A DNA stretch of 5,692 nucleotides from Candidatus Bathyarchaeota archaeon (GTDB lineage Archaea > Thermoproteota > Bathyarchaeia > Bathyarchaeales > Bathyarchaeaceae). Positions 1 to 5,371 of the stretch are shown in pieces. The DNA is taken from assembly GCA_003662715.1 (NCBI GenBank), contig QMYO01000129.1:1-5692 (forward strand). Reading direction: 5' to 3'. Under the pieces are notes generated by a model. The model had not been told where the DNA came from. It did no database searches and saw only the letters and a list, made by a program, of their open reading frames with translations. Position 1 is the first letter of the stretch, and the number at the start of each line of letters is the position of its first letter. Made by a program: the position numbers and the translations under genes.

Positions 1-69
1 CTTCTTTATTTATACTTTGTGCAACGAATCTTGCAGACAAGGCCATCAGGTTCTGGAGGTGCAGGGTGA
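1..69 (+). CDS. Possible C-terminal end of an upstream gene (partial)
   Basis: Reading from base 1 gives 22 sense codons, ending ...QTRPSGSGGAG, then TGA at 67-69. That stop overlaps the GTG start at 66-68 as GTGA, the same kind of stop-start overlap used at several other junctions in this window. This, and not any recognisable protein family, is the reason to propose that a gene ends here. The visible residues are hydrophobic and aromatic first (LLYLYFV), then a Gly/Ser/Pro tail. That would suit the end of a membrane-associated or flexible-tailed protein, but it is too short to assign. The alternative is that these bases are an untranslated leader. Confidence 0.3.
   Translation, partial: LLYLYFVQRILQTRPSGSGGAG
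55..60 (+). promoter_or_regulatory. Ribosome-binding site for the collapsed sulfotransferase
   Basis: GGAGGT lies five bases before the GTG codon at 66. It decides the choice of GTG 66 as start: the codons after it read MKKPNFFMVGPPK, which is how many sulfotransferases begin. The site appears intact although the gene behind it is broken. Confidence 0.6.
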
Positions 70-261
70 AGAAACCCAACTTTTTCATGGTCGGTCCGCC
101 GAAGATTTGGACTGGGCTCCCAGGGACCATGCAACGTGAAGATTGGTGAGTATTTGCCTATGTGGGCAGAGGTGTGTTGGTGGTTAGCAAAGTCATTTGA
201 GCCTTACAACCAAGATCTATACGAGCTTCTGGGTGTTGACTTCGGCTGGGAGGAACGATGA
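66..261 (+). pseudogene. Collapsed sulfotransferase: start and tail remain, middle deleted
   Basis: The GTG start at 66 has a good ribosome-binding site and opens with MKKPNFFMVGPPK (66-104). This resembles sulfotransferases that begin 'PxFFIVGxPKSGTT', where the P-loop that binds the 5'-phosphosulfate of PAPS follows at once. Here the P-loop is lost: the frame continues IWTGLPGTM and stops at TGA 147-149. From about 148 a different frame, one base on, encodes EYLPMWAEVCWWLAKSF then EPYNQDLYELLGVDFGWEER and TGA at 259-261. The PYNxxLYELLGxDFGW ending is typical of the C-terminus of heparan-sulfate-type (Sulfotransfer_1) enzymes. The two ends of a protein usually near 300 residues are therefore joined in about 196 bases, out of frame, with the 3'-phosphate-binding motif and core missing. 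The likely cause is an internal deletion of some 700 bases between roughly 105 and 150. The original stop still overlaps the next start (ATGA). Family assignment rests on motif recognition; a non-functional product is inferred. Confidence 0.62.
248..253 (+). promoter_or_regulatory. Ribosome-binding site for the sulfotransferase at 258
   Basis: GGGAGG sits four bases before ATG 258, inside the tail of the collapsed gene. Translation of the broken upstream frame now ends at 149, so coupling through the ATGA overlap is presumably lost. Independent initiation at this site would matter more. Confidence 0.5.
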
Positions 262-1202
262 GAGCAGTCTTTATCGGTGGTTGCGACAGGAGTGGAACAA
301 CTCTTTTAGGTTCTATGCTTGGCGGAGCTGAAAATTGTATCACAACCCCAGAGTCACAATTTAAGACGGATGTACTTCCTTATTGTAGGAAAAAAGATGG
401 CACTGTAGATGTAAAATTGGCATATTGTAGGATTGTTAAACATTGGCGTTTTAAGTTATGGGGATTGAGGGAATCTGATTATGATTGGTTGATACAGGGA
501 GCCTCTTCTTACAGCGAACTCATTAAGAGTTTAGTGAAATCATACACGATAAGGAATGGAAAGGCTGACGTAAATGTGTGGATTGATCACACACCGAGTA
601 ACTTGCGATACGCAAAGATTTTGCTCGATTTTTTCCCTGAAGCTAAATTTGTCCATATGGTTAGGGATGGAAGGGCAGTAGCCGCTTCCGTAATCCCTCT
701 TGATTGGGGGCCCAATACTATGATCTGTGCAGCTCATTGGTGGGTTGAGCGAGTTGCCTTTGGCTTAGCTGCAGAATTCTTCCTAGGGCCAGAGCGCATC
801 ATACGAGTCAAATATGAGGATCTTCTTCGGAAGCCAGAGGTTACGCTCCGTCAGCTATGCAATTTCTTTGATATTGAATTTAATCCTGAAATGCTGGAAG
901 GTAAAGGCTTTACTCCTCCTCAGTATACAATAAGCCAACATAGGCTAATCGGAAGGAGACCTGACTTCACGCGTTTGGAGGCGTGGAGGACCGAACTCTC
1001 GCCCCGTGATGTAGAGATTTTTGAAGCTCTCACGGGCGATTTCTTGGTATACCTTGGGTATCAACCTTTATATGGGGCATTAGCTATGGGTCCGAGCAGG
1101 AGGGAAAGAGTGTTATCAAACATGATAGAATTCTTGAAGAAAAGGGTCGTAAATCGGTTTCGCCATTGGATAAGACAGAGTGTGATGCGTGAGCTAATGT
1201 GA
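258..1202 (+). CDS. PAPS-dependent sulfotransferase (Sulfotransfer_3-like)
   Basis: Predicted 314-residue cytoplasmic or membrane-peripheral sulfotransferase, moving sulfate from PAPS to a hydroxyl, here probably on a polysaccharide or its lipid-linked precursor. Seen in the sequence: beta-strand plus P-loop FIGGCDRSGTTLLGSML at residues 5-21 (5'-phosphosulfate binding); WIDHTP at 108-113, a region that often lies near the acceptor pocket; strand-helix FVHMVRDGRAVAAS at 131-144 with Arg136 and Ser144 as the 3'-phosphate-binding pair; RVKYEDLLRKPEVTLRQL at 183-200 followed by an FFDIEF segment; and WRTELSPRDVEIFEAL near 243-257, typical of the C-terminal part. Length is normal for the family. 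Residues 281-314 form a basic, amphipathic extension that could touch the membrane (inference). The start overlaps the stop of the collapsed sulfotransferase. The polymerase follows after 10 bases. It differs in type from its broken neighbour, so it is probably not a recent duplicate. Acceptor unknown; a tyrosylprotein or small-molecule acceptor is possible but less likely in this cluster. Confidence 0.85.
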   Translation: MRAVFIGGCDRSGTTLLGSMLGGAENCITTPESQFKTDVLPYCRKKDGTVDVKLAYCRIVKHWRFKLWGLRESDYDWLIQGASSYSELIKSLVKSYTIRNGKADVNVWIDHTPSNLRYAKILLDFFPEAKFVHMVRDGRAVAASVIPLDWGPNTMICAAHWWVERVAFGLAAEFFLGPERIIRVKYEDLLRKPEVTLRQLCNFFDIEFNPEMLEGKGFTPPQYTISQHRLIGRRPDFTRLEAWRTELSPRDVEIFEALTGDFLVYLGYQPLYGALAMGPSRRERVLSNMIEFLKKRVVNRFRHWIRQSVMRELM

Positions 1203-1207
1203 GGAGG
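1201..1207 (+). promoter_or_regulatory. Ribosome-binding site for the Wzy/WaaL-like gene
   Basis: GAGGAGG overlaps the last two bases of the preceding stop codon. It lies five bases before ATG 1213 and eight before the adjacent ATG 1216. The second spacing is nearer the usual optimum, so the true start could be one codon later. Confidence 0.65.
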
Positions 1208-1212
1208 ATACT

Positions 1213-2466
1213 ATGATGTTAGTGTTGGGTGTGCTGTTGCTAACCGTTGTAAGCTTGTTTAGTGTGTTTTTAGAGGAGCTTCTTCCTATAGAAGTGGACA
1301 CTGTAGTAGGGTTTATGCTCTTAACCGGATTTATCGCCAAGTTTGCTTTTGGCAAGCCGGCATGGAAGCGTTCCGTTCTTGATATACCGGTATTGATCCT
1401 CATTGCGGCGGGGCTCATTACCCTGACGGCAATGACGTTTCGTGGCTCTGATTACCTCCGTGAGACGGCAGCTCAACTCATCTCCCTTATCATGGTTATG
1501 GGCATGAGCCTTGTGATCGTTCAGATACTCCGTGACTTCAGATCCATCGGCTTGACTTTACTGGTATTTACATTGATAACGGCAGCTATAGCGTTATTGG
1601 GGATACTCGCCCTGCTTCTTAATATCCAAACGATTTACATAGGAGGAGCAGAGATTACAGTAGCTCGCCGATGGGGAGGTGTAGGAGTTAGGATAGGTGG
1701 TGCTTATGAGCAGCCCAACATCTTTGCCACGCCCTTGGTTTTAGCTCTGCCTTTAAGTGTAGCTTTTGCTTTAACCGGAGCAAGCAGAGTGCGGCAGCTC
1801 TTCTGGGTAGGTGCCGCAGGGATATGCGCTGTTGCACTGTTGCTCTCTCAATCCCGCTCAGGGACTCTCGGGGCATTTCTCGGCATATTAATGATGAGTG
1901 TGATCCTCGCGAGAGGTATCAAACCTTCTAAGCTGATCTGCTATGTCATCGTGATAGGGCTTTTCGCCTATGGGGCTCTGACAATGACAGGTATGTTAAA
2001 TCCGGCCTTAGAGCGCTTAAGTCCATCTTACCAGGCTTATCAATTAGAAACGGGAAGACCGGAACAGAACAGGTTGCTCATATGGCAGAGGGCTCTTCCT
2101 CTCGCTTTTCAGAACCCTTTCGGTTATGGAGCGGAGACCGCGTACTTAATAGGAGCATCATTCGGCATTGAGCGAAAAGGCGTGCACAATGTATTTCTCA
2201 GTTCTTTAACAGGTCTTGGATGGCTGGGATTTGTGGGCATTCTTTTGCTTGTAATAAAGCCCATAAGGAGACTATGGAGGTTTGTCTATAGGGTGAGTAA
2301 TACCGAATGGAAGGTGATCGGTGCAGGGCTGCTTGGGGGCTTGGTTGGCTTTTGGATCCATAACCTCTTTCACTCAATGATTCACTGGATGGCGGTTTGG
2401 ATCTATTTTGCCTGTGTGGCGGCTACAATTCAGCTGACGTATATCGGGGAAGGTGGAACATCATGA
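1213..2466 (+). CDS. O-antigen ligase / polysaccharide polymerase family membrane protein (Wzy/WaaL-like)
   Basis: A 417-residue polytopic inner-membrane protein of the O-antigen ligase-like (Wzy_C) superfamily. Such proteins either polymerise undecaprenyl-linked repeat units (Wzy) or transfer chains to an acceptor (WaaL). About eleven to twelve hydrophobic segments are visible, roughly at residues 1-20, 31-47, 58-75, 85-107, 111-137, 171-189, 195-212, 216-233, 239-259, 330-349, 368-388 and 391-410. Family motifs: RIGGAYEQPNIFA at 160-172 (R...G...PN..A); LLSQSRSGTLGAFLG at 210-224 (SRSG motif); then a long loop, about 260-329, with RLLIWQRAL (287-295), NPFGYGAE (301-308) and the HNVFL motif with His325 and Asn326. 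The Arg and His residues in these loops are those usually needed for catalysis in the superfamily. Polymerase and ligase cannot be told apart by motif alone; the position among glycosyltransferase and sugar genes favours a cluster-encoded polymerase. It follows the sulfotransferase by 10 bases and overlaps the glycosyltransferase start as ATGA. Confidence 0.85.
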   Translation: MMLVLGVLLLTVVSLFSVFLEELLPIEVDTVVGFMLLTGFIAKFAFGKPAWKRSVLDIPVLILIAAGLITLTAMTFRGSDYLRETAAQLISLIMVMGMSLVIVQILRDFRSIGLTLLVFTLITAAIALLGILALLLNIQTIYIGGAEITVARRWGGVGVRIGGAYEQPNIFATPLVLALPLSVAFALTGASRVRQLFWVGAAGICAVALLLSQSRSGTLGAFLGILMMSVILARGIKPSKLICYVIVIGLFAYGALTMTGMLNPALERLSPSYQAYQLETGRPEQNRLLIWQRALPLAFQNPFGYGAETAYLIGASFGIERKGVHNVFLSSLTGLGWLGFVGILLLVIKPIRRLWRFVYRVSNTEWKVIGAGLLGGLVGFWIHNLFHSMIHWMAVWIYFACVAATIQLTYIGEGGTS

Positions 2467-3623
2467 GCGGGTTGAACTTGTTGCTGATTGGAGCTACTGT
2501 CTTTCAGCGGGCCGATGCCGGGAGGTTGACCGCCAAAGGATTGGTGGTGGATTACGTCCAGGAATTCTCTCGATGGTTCAATAAAGTCGTATGGGCCACA
2601 TCTCTTTCTGAAGAGGAGGCGCATACCCAGACGGTAATAGACGAAAGCAAGGTCACTCCCTGCATCCTCAAACTCAAAGCCAAGGCATGGGGGTGGCTGT
2701 CCAGTTATCTTATCTTGCGGCGCGTCATAGACCGGCAGACGGTGATTTTCCTCCATCTGCGAAATGTCTGGCTTGCTCCTGTGGTGCTTGCTTTGCGCAG
2801 AAGGGCTAAGGGGCTCTTCGTGTATGTGGCCAACGATTACATTCAGCACAGTGAGCGGTCCAAGAAAACTCGGAGACGGATTTATAGCTACCTGTACAGG
2901 CTCTCCCATGAGCTCCCTATTCGGCTTGCCGATGGTGCGGTCGTTCGAGGCAGGCTCAACTTTGAACGGACAAAGCGGCTAAACCCCAATGTAATCGAGA
3001 CTATGCCCATCGGCCTGAATACGGTCTTGTACAAGAGAACGAAAGAGCCATGTTCCGGTGATTTGATCCGCATCCTGTATGTGGGTAAGCTCGTAAAAGG
3101 AAAGGGGGTAGAAGTTCTACTTCAGGCTTTCTCCGAACTGCGTAGATGCCTGCGTGATAAGGAACTTCTATTGACCATCGTAGGCACCGGGTCTGAAGAA
3201 GAAAGACTTAAGAAGATGTGTTATGATTTAGGCATAAGCGATAGAGTGGAATTTCTTGGCTTTGTGGATGACAAAAGCCTGCTCAGTCGACTCTATGCTG
3301 AGGCAGATATACTGGTCGCACCTTCTACTTATTATCCCGAGGGGGTGCCAAGGGTGATCAATGAGGCGCTTCTTCACGGAACACCGGTGATCGCTTCTAA
3401 GGTAGGTGGGATCTCACAACAGTTTCAAAAAGGAGAAATTCTTTTAGTGATGCCCGGGGATCCGAAAGGGATATGCAAATTAACTGAGAAGATGGTTTGC
3501 GACCATGAGTTTCGAAGAGCATTCCTAAAAAAACAGGAAAGCCACAGACAAGTAACCTGGATCTCCCCCGCCAAACAGCACAGTGATTTTATCTTTGCAA
3601 CTTTGGAAGGAAACGAGCGATGA
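2463..3623 (+). CDS. Family 4 glycosyltransferase (GT-B fold)
   Basis: A 386-residue cytoplasmic glycosyltransferase of the retaining GT4 type, likely adding one sugar of the lipid-linked repeat unit from an NDP-sugar. The N-terminal acceptor-side domain runs to about residue 190 (LLLIGATVF near 6-14; IFLHLRNVWLAPVVLALR near 95-112). The C-terminal donor domain begins ILYVGKLVKGKGVEVLLQAF (204-223), followed by LTIVGTGSEEERLKKM (237-252), RVEFLGFV (261-268), ADILVAPS (281-288) and EGVPRVINEALLHGTPVIAS (293-312). The last contains the E-x7-E motif (Glu293, Glu301). Together these are the standard GT4 donor-binding set. Start choice: ATG 2463 overlaps the polymerase stop as ATGA and begins MSGLNLLLIG, as expected for the first strand of a GT-B fold. 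An in-frame ATG at 2397 would add 22 residues lying within the polymerase gene and not resembling a GT4 start, so it was not used. GG-rich sequence at about 2446-2456 may serve for ribosome binding. Donor and acceptor sugars cannot be read from the sequence. Confidence 0.88.
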   Translation: MSGLNLLLIGATVFQRADAGRLTAKGLVVDYVQEFSRWFNKVVWATSLSEEEAHTQTVIDESKVTPCILKLKAKAWGWLSSYLILRRVIDRQTVIFLHLRNVWLAPVVLALRRRAKGLFVYVANDYIQHSERSKKTRRRIYSYLYRLSHELPIRLADGAVVRGRLNFERTKRLNPNVIETMPIGLNTVLYKRTKEPCSGDLIRILYVGKLVKGKGVEVLLQAFSELRRCLRDKELLLTIVGTGSEEERLKKMCYDLGISDRVEFLGFVDDKSLLSRLYAEADILVAPSTYYPEGVPRVINEALLHGTPVIASKVGGISQQFQKGEILLVMPGDPKGICKLTEKMVCDHEFRRAFLKKQESHRQVTWISPAKQHSDFIFATLEGNER

Positions 3624-3706
3624 AGATAACCATGGTTAATATAGGTTCTGAACAAAATAAAGGTACTGTCGCTATAACCATTGGTATAAGAACGCTTCAG
3701 AAATAG
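3620..3706 (+). pseudogene. 28-codon stub, likely remnant of a polysaccharide pyruvyl transferase
   Basis: ATG 3620 overlaps the glycosyltransferase stop as ATGA and opens a 28-codon frame that ends at TAG 3704-3706. It starts MKITMVNIGSEQNKGTVAI and continues TIGIRTLQK. The pattern of strand, loop N-x-G-x-x-A-I and helix ending in ...L+K resembles the N-terminus of polysaccharide pyruvyl transferases (WcaK/CsaB type, often like 'NKGDAAI..G.I..LR'), which decorate surface glycans with ketal pyruvate. Such proteins are normally about 350-400 residues, so more than 90 percent is missing. The stub runs straight into the ribosome-binding site of the next gene, as if a deletion or recombination joint had removed the rest. 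Alternatively it is a tiny leader-type ORF that keeps ribosomes moving through the operon, and the similarity is chance. The coding overlap is seen; the family is inferred from a short stretch. Confidence 0.42.
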
Positions 3707-3714
3707 AAAGGAGG
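3707..3714 (+). promoter_or_regulatory. Strong ribosome-binding site for the SDR gene
   Basis: AAAGGAGG, close to a perfect anti-16S complement, lies six bases before ATG 3721 and directly after the stub's TAG. It marks ATG 3721 as the start and suggests efficient initiation independent of upstream translation. Confidence 0.75.
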
Positions 3715-3720
3715 ATTACA

Positions 3721-4710
3721 ATGACTAAAGTGCTTATTACAGGAGGGGCAGGTTTTATAGGATCACATACAACCCGTCGTTTCCTAGACGCTGGGATAGA
3801 AGTGGCAGTCTTAGATGCTTTTCACGTTTATATCTTACCAATTCAGCCTTGGTTCTTGGAGAATATGAATTCTCGTTTTTCCTACCTACTCCGAGGAGGA
3901 CGCATTATACGTGGAAGCACTTTGAACAAGGATGACTTACGACGAACTGTTTTTGAAGTAAAGCCAGAATGCATTGTGCACTTTGCTGCCCTACCTCTTG
4001 CCAATGTTGCAGTTCGAAAAAGCGAGGAAGCATTTCAGGGTATCTTACAGGGAACCGTTAATATTTTAGAAGTTCTCAGAGATGTAGATTTTATCCAACG
4101 CTTCGTGTATATTTCATCAAGTATGGTATACGGAGATTTTGAAAAAGTTCCTGTGCCAGAAGATGCTAGGAAAAATCCTAAGGATATATACGGCGGGATG
4201 AAGCTTGCGGGAGAAATATTGACCAAAGTCTATGCTCTTCGTTACAATATACCTTATACTATTATCCGTCCTTCAGCTGTTTATGGTCCTACAGATAACA
4301 ATCGCCGTGTCGTTCAGATTTTCTTGGAAAATGCCTTTGCTGGTAGACCTATACAAGTCGTTAGGGGACCAGATACTGTTCTTGATTTCACTTATGTTAA
4401 AGATATAGCGGAAGGCATTTTCTTAGCTACTATTAGTGAATTAGGAGCTAATCAGATTTTCAATATTACTCGTGGAGAGGGACGAAGTTTAAGTGAGTTA
4501 GTGAATATCCTCCGGAAACATTTTCCTAACTTGCAAGTAAAGGAAAAAGAAGAGACTGATTCATTTCGCCCCCGTCGAGGAGCACTAGATATTAGTAAAG
4601 CTCGTCAATTGCTTGGTTATAACCCTAAATGGTCGCTAGAAAAAGGGGTTGAAGATTATATTGATTTCATAAGGAAATTTAATCCATCTATGTCTAAACA
4701 TCATGAATAA
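3721..4710 (+). CDS. NAD-dependent nucleotide-sugar epimerase/dehydratase (extended SDR)
   Basis: A 329-residue cytoplasmic enzyme of the extended short-chain dehydrogenase family acting on an NDP-sugar. Seen: Rossmann start VLITGGAGFIGSHTTRRFL (4-22) with the Gly8-x2-Gly11-x2-Gly14 nucleotide motif; Asp32 after the second strand, suited to binding NAD rather than NADP; HFAALPLANVAVRKSEEAF (87-105) and the following NILEVL helix; the SSSMVYG strand (132-138) supplying the catalytic Ser; Tyr157 and Lys161 (YGGMK) as the YxxxK pair; RPSAVYGP (183-190); DFTYVKDIAEGI (222-233); and RPRRGALDISKARQLLGY (283-300), the usual C-terminal substrate-domain signature. Length is normal. It lacks the TDEVYG motif of RmlB-type 4,6-dehydratases, so a 4-epimerase, decarboxylase or related activity is more likely; the exact reaction is unassigned. 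The stretch after Asp32 (FHVYILPIQPWFLENM) is unlike common GalE and may shape substrate choice. The stop region overlaps the next gene by 8 bases. Confidence 0.85.
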   Translation: MTKVLITGGAGFIGSHTTRRFLDAGIEVAVLDAFHVYILPIQPWFLENMNSRFSYLLRGGRIIRGSTLNKDDLRRTVFEVKPECIVHFAALPLANVAVRKSEEAFQGILQGTVNILEVLRDVDFIQRFVYISSSMVYGDFEKVPVPEDARKNPKDIYGGMKLAGEILTKVYALRYNIPYTIIRPSAVYGPTDNNRRVVQIFLENAFAGRPIQVVRGPDTVLDFTYVKDIAEGIFLATISELGANQIFNITRGEGRSLSELVNILRKHFPNLQVKEKEETDSFRPRRGALDISKARQLLGYNPKWSLEKGVEDYIDFIRKFNPSMSKHHE

Positions 4711-5371
4711 AGAACAATTGCTTATCATAGGTTCTGGTTCACAAGCTCGTTATGTAATTGAGAATGTTCATCAAAGAAATGAATTTCGTATTGTGGGAAT
4801 AGCTGATATAGAAACTTCTAAAAATGTTGGTAAGCTCATCAATGGTGTATATATAATTTGCACAATAGATGATATAGAAAACTATTTTCCTCCCGATGCT
4901 GGAAGAATTATTGTCGCCTATGGAGATAACTCTAAAAAGCGCGAGATAGTTAGGCACTTACAAAAACTCGGATATAAGTTTGCTACTATAATTAGCCCTA
5001 AAGCGTATATTTCCGAAACGGCCAAAATAGGAGAAGGGGTTATTATTAACCCAATGGCAATTATAATGCCAAATGCTTATATTGGCAAGCATGTAATACT
5101 TCACTCACACGTTGTTGTAGAACATGATTGTTACATAAGTGACTATGCTAATCTATCACCAGGCGTTTCTCTCGGGGGAAACGTATGGGTTGAAGAGGGA
5201 GCTTATCTCTATACAGGTAGCAGTGTTATCCCGAAAATCCATATAGGAGCTTGGGCTGTTGTTGGAGCGGGAGCAGTTGTTATCCAAGATGTACCTGATA
5301 ATACAACAGTGGTTGGTGTTCCTGCACGAGTTATTAAGTCAAATAAGAGGGGGGGGAAAGATGGGAGGTAA
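4703..5371 (+). CDS. NeuD/PglD-type sugar O- or N-acyltransferase
   Basis: A 222-residue acyltransferase of the NeuD/PglD family, typically using acetyl-CoA to acylate an amino sugar or sialic-acid-like sugar and working as a trimer in the cytoplasm. The N-terminal Rossmann-like domain starts LLIIGSGSQARYVIENV (6-22), with GSGSQA in place of the more common GAGGHA, and extends to about residue 95. From about 97 the hexapeptide repeats of a left-handed beta-helix follow: SPKAYISETAKIGEGVIINP, MPNAYIGKHVILHSHVVVEH, YISDYANLSPGVSLGG, then VWVEEGAYLYTGSSVIP. His141 in VVEHDC matches the catalytic base position of PglD-like enzymes. The fold closes with VGAGAVVIQDVPDNTTVVGVPARVIK (residues 187-212). 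The last ten residues are a polar tail coded partly by a run of eight G. The start overlaps the SDR stop by 8 bases and lacks a clear ribosome-binding site, so translation is probably coupled. The aminotransferase next door makes an N-acetylated amino sugar the likeliest product; O-acetylation as in NeuD is possible. Confidence 0.85.
   Translation: MNKEQLLIIGSGSQARYVIENVHQRNEFRIVGIADIETSKNVGKLINGVYIICTIDDIENYFPPDAGRIIVAYGDNSKKREIVRHLQKLGYKFATIISPKAYISETAKIGEGVIINPMAIIMPNAYIGKHVILHSHVVVEHDCYISDYANLSPGVSLGGNVWVEEGAYLYTGSSVIPKIHIGAWAVVGAGAVVIQDVPDNTTVVGVPARVIKSNKRGGKDGR
5349..5356 (+). repeat. Homopolymer of eight G at a gene junction
   Basis: Eight consecutive G bases lie in the 3' end of the acyltransferase gene (codons for Arg-Gly-Gly, residues 216-218). 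They end four bases before ATG 5361, so the tract also forms the core of the aminotransferase ribosome-binding region. Poly-G of this length is prone to slippage and to sequencing error. Confidence 0.8.

Noticed and set aside
11..16. TATACT as a -10 promoter element
   Set aside because: The -35 region falls at or before the window edge, and AT-rich hexamers of this kind are common by chance. Support is insufficient.
2397..2462. Upstream in-frame ATG adding 22 residues to the glycosyltransferase
   Set aside because: It lies wholly within the polymerase gene. The added residues (MDLFCLCGGYN...) do not fit a GT-B start, and ATG 2463 with the ATGA overlap is the better start.
2430..2909. 159-codon open frame on the minus strand
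   Set aside because: It lies opposite the well-supported glycosyltransferase gene, is Pro/Ser-rich without recognisable motifs, and fits a shadow frame.
2764..2982. 72-codon + strand open frame inside the glycosyltransferase
   Set aside because: No family features and no separate ribosome-binding site; it is an out-of-frame shadow.
3624..3720. Internal promoter in the AT-rich junction before the SDR gene
   Set aside because: TATAAC-like and TAATAT-like hexamers exist, but none has a convincing -35 partner at 16-18 bases.
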